This document shows, in pieces, positions 53,288 through 62,113 of a DNA stretch of 64,000 nucleotides. Each line of letters starts with the position of its first letter. Within the stretch, counting starts at the first letter, position 1. The translations under genes and the position numbers were made by a program. Below the pieces are notes generated by a model, which was not told the origin of the DNA, searched no databases, and saw only the letters and a list, made by a program, of their open reading frames with translations. The DNA is taken from the NCBI GenBank assembly GCA_002429385.1, contig DIZL01000064.1, positions 8,997 through 72,996 of the forward strand, read 5' to 3'. This DNA comes from Prolixibacteraceae bacterium UBA6029 (GTDB lineage Bacteria > Bacteroidota > Bacteroidia > Bacteroidales > Prolixibacteraceae).

Positions 53288-53512
53288 ATGGCAAAACTTA
53301 TTGGATATGTGATTTTTGGAATTTGTTGTATATTATGGGGACTGATACTGGTGGTTCCTTTCCTTGAATTTTCAGCAGCTAAGATTGCCGGAATCACAAC
53401 CGGCCTAATTATTGCAGGTGAGATTACTTTCTACCTGAGTATTTTCCTGATCGGCAAAGAATTTCTGGTCCGAATAAAAAACAAATTCAGGAAATCAAAC
53501 AAATCAGAATAG
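53288..53512 (+). CDS. Small membrane protein (transporter-suffix-domain-like)
   Basis: 74 residues from ATG 53288 (MAKLIGYVIFGICCILWG); the frame continues upstream into the kinase gene, so the earlier start is rejected. Two membrane helices are predicted, about 4-24 and 33-55, with a basic C-terminal tail (RIKNKFRKSNK). The sequence resembles small proteins labelled transporter suffix domain in Bacteroidota. Function unknown; it may simply be co-transcribed with the kinase. Confidence 0.7.
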   Translation: MAKLIGYVIFGICCILWGLILVVPFLEFSAAKIAGITTGLIIAGEITFYLSIFLIGKEFLVRIKNKFRKSNKSE

Positions 53513-53559
53513 CCCGGACTTTTCCTCATTCCGTTTTCCCTTTTCCTTTCCCTAAGTTC

Positions 53560-54216
53560 CTATAATTCTACAAACCTGTTTTTAATGGCATAAACCACCA
53601 GTTGCGCCGTGTTTTTGCTTTCACTTTTCTCCAGAATATTGGCCCGGTGTTTATCCACAGTACGTTTGCTGATAAACAGCTTATCGGCAATTTCCTGGTT
53701 GGATAATCCCTGGCAAATCAGGATCAGAATTTCCATTTCCCGTTCCGATAATTCGGAATGAAGTTCCTTGCTTTTTGGTGCCGACTTCAGACTGCTGATC
53801 AGGTTTTGAAGCAACTCAGAGGAAAAGAACGAACCCCCGTCGTAAACTACGTCCAATGCAGCCTTTACCTCTTTGATATCGGAGTTCTTAAGAACAAATC
53901 CTTTCACCCCGGCATTCACCATTTTGTAGTAATAATCTTCCTCGCCATACATCGAAAGGGTGATGATTTTCAGATCGGGATATAATTCATGAGCAATTGT
54001 TGACGCCTCAATGCCATCCATGACTGGCATACTGATATCCATCAAAACCAGATCGGGTGTACTTGTTTTAATCAAGTCGAGAAATTGCTTTCCATTTGAA
54101 GCTTCTCCAACAACATGATAGTTTTCAAGGTTATTCAATAAAATCCGAAGCCCATTGCGGAATAAAGTATGATCATCAACAATGATAACTTTCCGTTTCG
54201 ATTGATTACTCGTCAT
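53560..54216 (-). CDS. NarL/LuxR-type response regulator
   Basis: A 218-residue response regulator. The receiver domain (about 8-125) has the acidic pocket VDDHTLF, the phosphorylatable aspartate in DLVLMDISMPVMDG and the lysine in FVLKNS. The C-terminal LuxR helix-turn-helix has LSEREMEILILICQGLSNQE, then ADKLFISKRTVDKHRANI. It overlaps the sensor kinase gene by 11 bp, so the pair is a classic two-component unit. Target genes are unknown; no site is apparent. Confidence 0.93.
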   Translation of the reverse strand: MTSNQSKRKVIIVDDHTLFRNGLRILLNNLENYHVVGEASNGKQFLDLIKTSTPDLVLMDISMPVMDGIEASTIAHELYPDLKIITLSMYGEEDYYYKMVNAGVKGFVLKNSDIKEVKAALDVVYDGGSFFSSELLQNLISSLKSAPKSKELHSELSEREMEILILICQGLSNQEIADKLFISKRTVDKHRANILEKSESKNTAQLVVYAIKNRFVEL

Positions 54217-55165
54217 GCATCAGTACTTTTATAGTTACAAGAGTTCCTTTTTTATGCTCACTTTCAATATTGATTTCGCCTTTTAACGAGTTTATTCTTG
54301 AATAGATGTTCGAAAAACCCATTCCGCTGCTGGCAGGCTGATTGATTACATTATCAACATCAAATCCCTTACCGTCATCTTTATAGACGATATTCAGGTA
54401 TTCCCCATCTTTGTTCAAAGATATATTAATCTTTTTTGCCTGAGCATGTTTAATGGTATTGTTTATTAATTCACAGATTACACGATATAAAACGACCTCC
54501 ACATTATCATCAAAACGTTCATCCTTCAGCTCAGTCAGAAGATTTATCCGGATCGTTTTTGTAATGTTGATTTTATTGGTGAAGTTGTTCAGAGCCCTTA
54601 CCAGACCAAAGTTATTTAAAATGTGCGGACTCAGGTTATCTGATATTTCCTTCAGACTCTTGATGGCCTCATTGATTACAATCTCAGTATTTTCAACAAT
54701 TTCCCTGGACGACTCATCATGCTTCATCTGTGAGAGGGATGAAACCGACATTTTTACACTTGAAAGTAACGGGCCCAATCCGTCATGCAGATCTTTGGCA
54801 AACCGTTTCCGCTCTTTTTCTTCCGTTTGGATGATCGTATTCAGGAACATCTTTTCAGTCAGCCGCCTCGAATCTTCCACCTTTTTCATGTACTTGAAGA
54901 TCTTCTGGATCATGAATACTCCAATGGCAAAAGCCAGTGAGGTAATAACACCTCCCCATACAAATATCTCGCGGTAATCCTGGGGTTTTACAGTACTCAC
55001 ATAGGGCAGGAATTCGACCAGACGCATGACAGCCATCAGGATGAACCCAAGGGTGAGTAACATCCATGATGAATTATACTTGGTTACCCGGGTCAGTTTA
55101 ATGGCAACTCCTACTGCGAAGAACTGGAGGATGATAGCAATGACAAATAATATTTTAAGAATCAT
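54206..55165 (-). CDS. Membrane sensor histidine kinase (HisKA_3 type)
   Basis: 319 residues from the start at 55165 (MILKILFVIAIILQFF); the frame extends 21 codons upstream but the membrane helix starts at this methionine. Three or four N-terminal membrane helices (to about residue 105) are followed by a HisKA_3 dimerisation domain with the phospho-histidine in RFAKDLHDGLGPLLSSVK and a HATPase domain (VICELINNTIKHAQAKKINI, then DDGKGFD, GMGFSNIYSRI). The signal is unknown because there is no large periplasmic domain. The partner regulator follows directly. Confidence 0.92.
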   Translation of the reverse strand: MILKILFVIAIILQFFAVGVAIKLTRVTKYNSSWMLLTLGFILMAVMRLVEFLPYVSTVKPQDYREIFVWGGVITSLAFAIGVFMIQKIFKYMKKVEDSRRLTEKMFLNTIIQTEEKERKRFAKDLHDGLGPLLSSVKMSVSSLSQMKHDESSREIVENTEIVINEAIKSLKEISDNLSPHILNNFGLVRALNNFTNKINITKTIRINLLTELKDERFDDNVEVVLYRVICELINNTIKHAQAKKINISLNKDGEYLNIVYKDDGKGFDVDNVINQPASSGMGFSNIYSRINSLKGEINIESEHKKGTLVTIKVLMHDE

Positions 55166-55262
55166 AGAATAACTTTTTTGAAGATACAAATGTATACCTG
55201 TGGCTTTTTTTTCAAACCAGTAAAGCAATAAAAATTAATCAGGATGGATTAATTTCTGCTTT

Positions 55263-55658
55263 CTATTTTTTAGCAGGCTGCATCGATTTTGCCCAGTCCA
55301 GTATCGTTTTAACATCTTCCGGAGTAGGAATAGCTCCCGGATTCTTTTTCCTGAATTTCTTTGGCGGCATATCGTTTTTCCATATCTCGTTGTACATTGC
55401 CTTTGATTTGGCCGCTTGCTTTTCATGTGGATAAGTATCCCATTTCGATAAATTTAACTTTGCAAGCGCCAACAGTCTTCCAGGTTCATAATGACAATTC
55501 TTGCAGGATTTTTCAGTTATCTTTTGCACCTCCGACGGAATCGGCTTTCCGATTTCATTATTCTTTTGAACCGATTGCGCCAAACCCATATGGGCACTGA
55601 TGATAATAAAAGAAAGCAATCCTATAAATCCAACAGTAAAATTCAATATCTTTTTCAT
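55263..55658 (-). CDS. Exported haem-binding c-type cytochrome-like protein
   Basis: A 131-residue protein with a signal peptide (hydrophobic about 5-25, ending GLAQ). One CxxCH haem motif, KSCKNCHYEP, lies near 51-60, and methionines in NDMPPKKF near 95 could supply the second ligand. It fits the haem-binding domain family found in Bacteroidota. Single haem, periplasmic, probably an electron carrier or redox sensor. It lies upstream of the two-component pair on the same strand. Confidence 0.8.
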   Translation of the reverse strand: MKKILNFTVGFIGLLSFIIISAHMGLAQSVQKNNEIGKPIPSEVQKITEKSCKNCHYEPGRLLALAKLNLSKWDTYPHEKQAAKSKAMYNEIWKNDMPPKKFRKKNPGAIPTPEDVKTILDWAKSMQPAKK

Positions 55659-55867
55659 AGTGAACGAATTTGAGAATTATCAAAGTTAATAAAAAGCAAT
55701 TGATTCTTTATCCATAAATGAATACAGGTTGAGGTCATAAGAAAAATTGATAATTCAATCACGGGATGAAAACTTTTTTACTACTTTGATAGATTTTATT
55801 GAAGTAACTATTTTCTCAATTAATCACGAACGATTTGCTACTCATAACTTAACAAACCAAATCAATA

Positions 55868-57109
55868 ATGAAATACCTGAAAAGCCTGTATGCGCAGGTA
55901 ATTACTGCAATCATTATCGGAATCCTTTTGGGAATTTTTTACCCAGCCTTTGCAATTCAGTTAAAACCATTGGGAGACGGCTTTATTAAACTGGTAAAGA
56001 TGATGATTGCCCCAATCATCTTCTGCACTATAGTAAACGGCATTGCAGGTATGGAAAATACCAAAAAGGTAGGCCGGTTAGGTTTGAAAGCAATTATTTA
56101 TTTTGAGATCGTATCCACTTTCGCATTGATAATCGGGCTGGTAGTTATTAATGTTTTGAAACCTGGCATAGGTATGTCAGTCGATCCGGCATCATTGGAT
56201 ATGAAATCAGTCGAAGGTTACATGACTCAAAGCAAGAGTCATGGGGTAGTGGATTTTATTCTGAACATCATTCCAGAAAATGTTTTTAGCGCCCTGTCTT
56301 CAGGAAACATCCTTCAGATTTTGTTTTTTGCCATCCTGTTAGGTTTTGCCATGTCGAAAATTGGCCCCAAAGCCAGACCACTCTTAGTTGCTATCAAGTC
56401 AATTGAAGAGGCTCTCTTTGCCGTTATAAAAATTATTATGAGGGTGGCTCCATTAGGTGCGTTGGGAGCGATGAGCTTTACTATCGGAAAATACGGAGTG
56501 GGTTCATTGGTTTCATTAGGAAAGTTAATGGGAGCTTTTTACCTGACCTGTATTCTCTTTATCGTGTTTATTTTGGGAGGAATATTAAAGTACAGTGGAT
56601 TTAACCTGTACCGCTTATTAAAATACGTAAAAGAAGAATTACTAATCGTCATTGGAACATCATCCTCTGAAGCTGCATTGCCCAGCCTGATGGACAAATT
56701 AAGGAAAATGGGCTGTTCTGAGCCTGTAGTCGGACTCGTAATCCCGACAGGTTATTCGTTTAACCTGGATGGCACCTCCATCTACCTCACTATGGCAACC
56801 GTTTTTCTGGCACAGGCAACCAATACACCCTTGGAGTTGCCGCAACAGATATCACTGATATTTATTTTAATGCTTGCCTCGAAAGGAGCAGCAGGGGTTA
56901 CGGGCAGCGGATTTATTACCCTGGCTGCTGTTTTGTCGGTAGTAGGCAATGTTCCTGTTGCAGCTATAGCACTCATTTTAGGCATCGATCGTTTTATGAG
57001 CGAAGCAAGGGCGATTACCAACATAATTGGCAACGCAATTGCTACCATAGTAATTGCTAAATCAGAAAATGAAATTGATTTAATGAAAGCCAAAGAAATC
57101 ATTGGCTGA
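55868..57109 (+). CDS. Dicarboxylate/amino-acid:cation symporter (DAACS family)
   Basis: A 413-residue transporter. Family signatures are clear: LIKSLYAQ-type N terminus, FIKLVKMMIAPIIFCTIVNG near 39-58, the serine-rich motif GTSSSEAALPSLMDKL near 262 and GYSFNLDGTSIYLTMATVFL near 296. About eight membrane helices and two re-entrant loops are expected. It would import C4-dicarboxylates or glutamate/aspartate with protons or sodium. Substrate cannot be decided from sequence. It has a well-conserved length. Confidence 0.93.
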   Translation: MKYLKSLYAQVITAIIIGILLGIFYPAFAIQLKPLGDGFIKLVKMMIAPIIFCTIVNGIAGMENTKKVGRLGLKAIIYFEIVSTFALIIGLVVINVLKPGIGMSVDPASLDMKSVEGYMTQSKSHGVVDFILNIIPENVFSALSSGNILQILFFAILLGFAMSKIGPKARPLLVAIKSIEEALFAVIKIIMRVAPLGALGAMSFTIGKYGVGSLVSLGKLMGAFYLTCILFIVFILGGILKYSGFNLYRLLKYVKEELLIVIGTSSSEAALPSLMDKLRKMGCSEPVVGLVIPTGYSFNLDGTSIYLTMATVFLAQATNTPLELPQQISLIFILMLASKGAAGVTGSGFITLAAVLSVVGNVPVAAIALILGIDRFMSEARAITNIIGNAIATIVIAKSENEIDLMKAKEIIG

Positions 57110-57130
57110 ATTGAGGTAACTTGTAACATT

Positions 57131-57208
57131 ATGAGGGAAGAGGAATAAGGAATTGGGTAAATCGCTGAGATCATCGATTTCAAGGCTATTTCCCTTTTCC
57201 TTATTCCT
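57131..57208. repeat. Inverted word repeat in the symporter-MscS gap
   Basis: AGGAATAAGGAA (57141-57152) faces TTCCTTATTCCT (57197-57208), with similar words around both arms and a T-rich tail. It could act as a terminator for the symporter gene, and it belongs to the same word family as the other purine-rich spacers. Confidence 0.45.
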
Positions 57209-57385
57209 TTTTCCTCATTCCTCATTTTAATCCTCTGCATGAATTTAATCCCTCATAAGATGAAGACATTAAATGCATTTTCAATCAATAAAAAGCTTTA
57301 ACTTCGTACCATGCTGGCAGTTGATAATAGGTCGGACGAATCGTCAGAATTTATTCCATATTCAATTACTATTAAAGTAAATTCA

Positions 57386-59821
57386 ATGAGACAATTGATC
57401 ATTTTTTATAGTCTTTTTCTGATGGGAATGGGCGTTTTTGCCCAATCGAATCCATCACCGTCCCGATGGCTATCGGGATCAAATATGCCAAATAAGTTAT
57501 CTTTTCAACCGGATAGTTTGAAGGCAAAGGTGAATGTGCACGGGAAAATGCATCAGAAAATGACTATGCCATTGGATACGCTTACAAAGAGCGATTATAC
57601 ATTGAGCCTCGAACGCGTAAATGATAACCTGATTATGATTGGTGACAGTGTCAAACTGGGATTTGATGTTGTGAGACTCGACCGGAGAATAGATTTGATG
57701 ACTAACGATTTGAAGTTGATTCGTCAAAACATGCGGGGCCGGAATACAGTGTTCAATATTAAAAACCAGTTTCTGTATCAGCGATTCACTATTAAGCTGG
57801 ATGAGGAAACTGACCTGATTCAGGCTAAGCTTGATGAATTGCACCATCGCGTATCTCATGCCAAGCTCCGTTTGAATAAAGTATTGTCCGACTCAATTTT
57901 TCGTAAGTTATATGCCAGCAAGGAAATGCGAACAACCTTTAACCAGAAGCTGACCAGGTTGGAAAAAAGATATAACCGAACGGACAGTATTACCAAAGCC
58001 AATGTGGATACGCTCAATGCCATGAATGTACGACTGTCGGACAATTCATATATTTTATCCAATATGATGAACATCATGGATAACAGGATGGATAAGGCAG
58101 TACCCAAACTCATCGGCCCGGAGGTAAACCGCTTGTGGGAAAAAGAAGTCGCTGTATCTCCGGCAAAACCATCGTCCAAAAGCCCGGTAAGCATATTTGA
58201 AAGCGAACAAAATGCAATTGGCTATTACATCAAACAGACCTCAGGAGAGCGCAAGATCATCTTGTTCCTGGGAATTCTGCTTCTAACCTGGATCTATCTT
58301 AAACGGAAAGTATTAAAAACATTCAGGGAACAAAAGGATGCCTACAGTTACCTGCACCTTCATTACCTGAATAGCAATCCTGTATTGTCACTGATAGTTT
58401 TATTGTTATGTTTGATGCCATTTTTTGATGCCTATGCCCCTACATCCTATGTTTCAATTGTTTTCCTGCTTTTACTCCTGACTTCGACATTTATCTTCTT
58501 TAAAAGAGGCAACCGTATATTCCTGTTTAACTGGCTCATATTGATCGCATTGTTTGTTACGGATGTCCTGACCTACCTGTTCATCGAACCTACATTTGCC
58601 GAAAGAATGTTGCTGTTGGCCCTGCATGCCGGGATCATCGTGTTCACATTGCGTTTTATCCAATCGCTTCATAAACAGACACCCTATTTCCGTTTATTGA
58701 AAACGGCTGCCATTACAGCAATTACATTGTCCTCTCTGGGAATTCTATTTAATCTTTTTGGACGATTCTCGCTTGCCGGTATTGTTGGTATTGCTGCCAT
58801 TTTTGCTGTAACCCAGGCTGTTGTATTAACCGTGTTTGTCGAGGTGATTGTTGAGGTTGTATTACTCCAACTACTAAGCAGCAGGTTGAATAAGAATAAC
58901 GACAAACCTTTTGACGTTGAATCCGTGGTGAATAAAATCAAGATGCCGCTGATTCTTATTGCTGTTCTGATCTGGATGATTATGCTTGCATCGAATTTAA
59001 ACATCTATCACAGTATTTATAATGAAATGACTGATGCCCTAACCACTAAACGAACCATAGGAAGCATCTCCTTTGAATGGCTAAGTGTGATACTATTTAT
59101 TGGTATAATCTGGTCTGCGCATATCATGCAACGGATTTTAAGCTTTATTCTGGGAGAGACAGGAAGCGAATCGGATGATGTCACAACAATCACCAAAGGG
59201 CAACACTCCCGCCTCCTGATCACACGTTTACTGGTGTTGATTGCTGGTTACATCTTGGCCATTGCGGCTTCAGGATTACCGATCGACAAACTTACATTCT
59301 TACTCGGAGCTTTGGGTGTAGGTATCGGTATGGGACTACAACACATTGTAAACAATGTAGTGTCAGGAGTTATCCTCATCTTTGATGGTACCCTGCAGGT
59401 AGGAGATGAGATAGAAGTAACAGGACAGGCAGGTAAAGTCAAGGAAATAGGATTGCGCGCCAGTACGCTGACCACCGATGATGGGGCAGATGTCATCATT
59501 CCAAACGGAAATATCCTGTCGTCGAACATCATTAACTGGACGTTCACCAATAACGAAAAAAGGGTTATTATAACCTTCTCTTTAACCGGAAAAGAACTGG
59601 ATGCCAATGTAATCAACGAAATAATCAACACCACCATCAAAAAACTCCCTCATGTAATAGCAACCAAGAAACCCGTGATTTTGTATACTAAGGTAACTTC
59701 TGAATCCTGTACGATAACCATCCGTTTCTGGAGTACAACAACCACGGGCGATCAGGTTAAAAGTGAAGCCATGCTTCAGCTCAGTGCAGCATTTGAAGCC
59801 CAAAAGATAGGCTTCGAATAG
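57386..59821 (+). CDS. MscS-family mechanosensitive channel
   Basis: 811 residues from the start at 57386, where a signal peptide begins (MRQLIIFYSLFLMGMGVFAQ); a further 25 codons upstream are in frame but unlikely. The N-terminal periplasmic part (about 25-280) is helical. It is followed by a series of membrane helices (about 290-640) and the MscS pore and beta domain (GALGVGIGMGLQHIVNNVVSG near 660-680, then DDGADVIIPNGNILSSNIINW). It is a large MscS/MscK-type channel, opened by membrane tension to release solutes. Confidence 0.9.
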   Translation: MRQLIIFYSLFLMGMGVFAQSNPSPSRWLSGSNMPNKLSFQPDSLKAKVNVHGKMHQKMTMPLDTLTKSDYTLSLERVNDNLIMIGDSVKLGFDVVRLDRRIDLMTNDLKLIRQNMRGRNTVFNIKNQFLYQRFTIKLDEETDLIQAKLDELHHRVSHAKLRLNKVLSDSIFRKLYASKEMRTTFNQKLTRLEKRYNRTDSITKANVDTLNAMNVRLSDNSYILSNMMNIMDNRMDKAVPKLIGPEVNRLWEKEVAVSPAKPSSKSPVSIFESEQNAIGYYIKQTSGERKIILFLGILLLTWIYLKRKVLKTFREQKDAYSYLHLHYLNSNPVLSLIVLLLCLMPFFDAYAPTSYVSIVFLLLLLTSTFIFFKRGNRIFLFNWLILIALFVTDVLTYLFIEPTFAERMLLLALHAGIIVFTLRFIQSLHKQTPYFRLLKTAAITAITLSSLGILFNLFGRFSLAGIVGIAAIFAVTQAVVLTVFVEVIVEVVLLQLLSSRLNKNNDKPFDVESVVNKIKMPLILIAVLIWMIMLASNLNIYHSIYNEMTDALTTKRTIGSISFEWLSVILFIGIIWSAHIMQRILSFILGETGSESDDVTTITKGQHSRLLITRLLVLIAGYILAIAASGLPIDKLTFLLGALGVGIGMGLQHIVNNVVSGVILIFDGTLQVGDEIEVTGQAGKVKEIGLRASTLTTDDGADVIIPNGNILSSNIINWTFTNNEKRVIITFSLTGKELDANVINEIINTTIKKLPHVIATKKPVILYTKVTSESCTITIRFWSTTTTGDQVKSEAMLQLSAAFEAQKIGFE

Positions 59822-59995
59822 TTGCCAACCTGAGAAAATAACTTCTACGGATTAAGTGTTATCAAATCTGATTTAACACAATGCTCCTTTTTCCAATGAC
59901 GTAAACTTAATCTGCCACCAAGACACCAATACTCCAAGTTTCACCAAGTCTTCACATTCCCAGTTTCCCTTTTCCTGTCTCCCTGCTCCTTTTTT

Positions 59996-60439
59996 CTACT
60001 GACTTTTTCCTGATTCTCTTTCTCCCTCCCATCGTGAAAGGCCACCCCAATCCATATACCGTTTATATCCTGCTTTTCTTAATTGTTTTGAAACTATTCT
60101 TGCATTCGCTCCAACGGTACAGTAGATAATCAGATACTTGTCTTTGGGTATTTCATTCAGGCGGCTCATGACTGTTGCTGTCGGGAATGATTTGGCCGTC
60201 GGAATATGCTCTTTCAGATAGGCTTTCTCGGACCGCACATCCAGAATCCATATAGAGTCTACCGGATTTTCCGTGAGCTTTTTCAATGCCGGGGGCTCAA
60301 TGTACTTCCTTAAACCTTTGCCCTGAGGACCAGCTTTACCAATATAGACCGATTGTGCGGCAGCACTCTGAATCAACAGTACTGATAAAACCAGCATAAT
60401 CATGACGATCTTTGAAATGTCTGTTACTCTTGTTCTCAT
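59996..60439 (-). CDS. Exported rhodanese-like protein
   Basis: About 147 residues from the start at 60439 (MRTRVTDISKIVMIMLVLS, a signal peptide ending SAAAQ); earlier in-frame starts at 60460 and 60523 lengthen it by 7 and 28 residues. The rhodanese domain has WILDVRSEKAYLKEHIPTAK and the active cysteine in YLIIYCTVGANARIVSK. Exported rhodaneses act in sulfur transfer or thiol redox. A lipoprotein gene lies 90 bp upstream on the same strand. Confidence 0.82.
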   Translation of the reverse strand: MRTRVTDISKIVMIMLVLSVLLIQSAAAQSVYIGKAGPQGKGLRKYIEPPALKKLTENPVDSIWILDVRSEKAYLKEHIPTAKSFPTATVMSRLNEIPKDKYLIIYCTVGANARIVSKQLRKAGYKRYMDWGGLSRWEGERESGKSQ

Positions 60440-60530
60440 GCTTTTGTAATCTCCTATCATTTTAATAATTTCATATTGCAAGTCATGGTTTTCAGGCTTT
60501 AAGGCGAAAGACTGAATCAGCAATCATTCG

Positions 60531-61139
60531 TTAATCCTCTTTTTTTACAACACTATACCTAAAAGCCCGACCAAGAGTTACCGTTTTGTTTATACTTTTA
60601 AATTCATCAAAGCATTGGTATACGGCATTCCGTATGGCTTTTTCAAACAGATCGTTTATTTCATATTTAACAGACCCCATTGGTTTGTGTTCAAGGGAAG
60701 ACAATGAAGTACCAAAATCCAGCAATTTATTATTCTCGTCATAAATAGCAATACTCATTTCAACAAGCACAAATTCACTACGTTTAAAGAAGGACCTTGT
60801 GGCTTTTTTTGCTGTATTTACGATATAGCATACTACTTTGAGGCTCTTCCCCGTATCCGCGAAATAGGAGCGGACTTTCAGATCCAGGAGTTCTTTGTTC
60901 TTATCTGTTAAAGCCGGATGAGCAATGACTTCATAACCTGAAAATTGATTTTCAGGAATTTCAATGTCTTTGGTTAAGCTTTGTAATCTGAAGTCAATGA
61001 TATCAATAGCAGTCAATTGTCCTGAAATTTGAATGCCATGAAGCTCCCTGTCATAAAATAGAAAGTCATAAAATTTACTGTAACATCCCGATAAAAATAA
61101 TGTAGCGATAATAAGGATAAAGGCTAATTTTCTGGTCAT
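60531..61139 (-). CDS. Putative lipoprotein
   Basis: A 202-residue protein with a lipoprotein signal: a basic start, a hydrophobic core and the lipobox LFLSGC at about 15-20, so cysteine 19 would be lipidated. The mature part has no family I recognise. It contains alternating strands and helices and ends in a basic segment. It precedes the rhodanese gene on the same strand, possibly one unit with the 55-residue membrane protein upstream. Confidence 0.72.
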   Translation of the reverse strand: MTRKLAFILIIATLFLSGCYSKFYDFLFYDRELHGIQISGQLTAIDIIDFRLQSLTKDIEIPENQFSGYEVIAHPALTDKNKELLDLKVRSYFADTGKSLKVVCYIVNTAKKATRSFFKRSEFVLVEMSIAIYDENNKLLDFGTSLSSLEHKPMGSVKYEINDLFEKAIRNAVYQCFDEFKSINKTVTLGRAFRYSVVKKED

Positions 61140-61242
61140 CTTAAGGTTGTTTTTCCAGCAGTATATGGATTATAGCGGAAATAATACAAAGAATATTTCT
61201 CAAATCAGTACATCCATTATTAAAGTTCAAAAATAGATGGTT

Positions 61243-61410
61243 CTAGTTATGATCCATCTTTTTGATGATTTCCCTCAGCAAGTCGTTGTGTTCCTGCTTC
61301 AGGGCAATAAATTTATTGACCCAGGTATAAATCAAATAGAGAATAACAAAGAGGATCGCCAGATAAAAAACAACGATAAAGAGAAATGGTAATAATGTAA
61401 ACAGGCCCAT
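61243..61410 (-). CDS. 55-residue single-helix membrane protein
   Basis: A short ATG-started frame encodes a strongly hydrophobic helix (MGLFTLLPFLFIVVFYLA, then ILFVILYLIYTWV, about 3-31). A charged, amphipathic tail follows (KFIALKQEHNDLLREIIKKM). This composition is very unlikely by chance. No family is recognised; small anchor-plus-helix proteins often bind larger membrane partners. It lies about 100 bp upstream of the lipoprotein gene on the same strand. Confidence 0.65.
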   Translation of the reverse strand: MGLFTLLPFLFIVVFYLAILFVILYLIYTWVNKFIALKQEHNDLLREIIKKMDHN

Positions 61411-62019
61411 GATTTTAGTTTTAAGGGATTGAAATAATATGCAATATAATGAATTGAATTAAACACATGATTTATAATTGTGTTTTTCCTGATGTTAAAT
61501 TTAGCAATTGTTTTTCAACTTTGCTACTTTTAATGACTTCCTATCATGGCATATTCCATTTATTGGCCGTAACAACTAATCCTCCTCCTTTAAAATCAGG
61601 GAACCCACATCCCCACACGTATATAAGATGATCCCATTTCTTTTCGCCTGAATTTCTGGTCCTTGCTGGAAGTATTTGAATCCTCAGAATCTTTTGCAAC
61701 GCTTCGAATGATGAAACCCTGATCCTATGGATTGGAACTGGTCAGAACAGGGAACGGTCAGGGATCGCGTTATGATCTCGCTTTGGTTTGTGTATGTTTT
61801 CTGTAAGGTTTGAGTATGTTTTCTGTATGTTTACTTACAGAAAATTTATCTGAAATAAATTTTAACCATGCAAATATACCAAGGCGTTTAGCAGGGGTTT
61901 ATATCGGAGAGGTGAACCGGGTTGGGAATGTTAATATTTCTTTTACCCAAGGGAAATTGGGGATGGTCATATAAGGAATACGACGATAAAGTCTGGTATG
62001 GTACTGTTGTAATATTGAT
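61411..62019. other. Gene-free stretch with a repeat element
   Basis: No gene is supported. It contains the third 11-bp-unit element at 61720-61856, listed separately. The remainder shows no promoter box or stable hairpin that I can support. Confidence 0.5.
61720..61856. repeat. Inverted-repeat element built of 11-bp units (locus 3)
   Basis: A left flank with GGTCAGGGATCGCG and TTATGATC matches the left flank of the element at 39243. Units GTATGTTTTCT and GTAAGGTTTGA alternate at 11-bp spacing, and CTTACAGAAAA forms the opposite-sense copy of TTTTCTGTAAG. Confidence 0.65.
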
Positions 62020-62071
62020 AAAAAAAGCACAGGGAACAACCTGATCTTGAATTTCAGGTTGTTCCCTGTGC
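62020..62071 (-). terminator. Terminator of the oligoendopeptidase F gene
   Basis: An 18-bp perfect stem (62027-62044 with 62054-62071, GCACAGGGAACAACCTGA and its complement) has a 9-base loop. On the minus strand it is followed by a run of six Ts, about 40 bp beyond the stop codon. Confidence 0.92.
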
Positions 62072-62113
62072 TAATTCCAGCTTGTGGCTGGCAGGTGTGT
62101 TATCTTGGAAAGA

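Noticed and set aside
54453..54977. 174-codon open frame on the plus strand
   Set aside because: It is antisense to the histidine kinase, which has complete HisKA_3 and HATPase motifs; the frame is low-complexity serine/arginine-rich.
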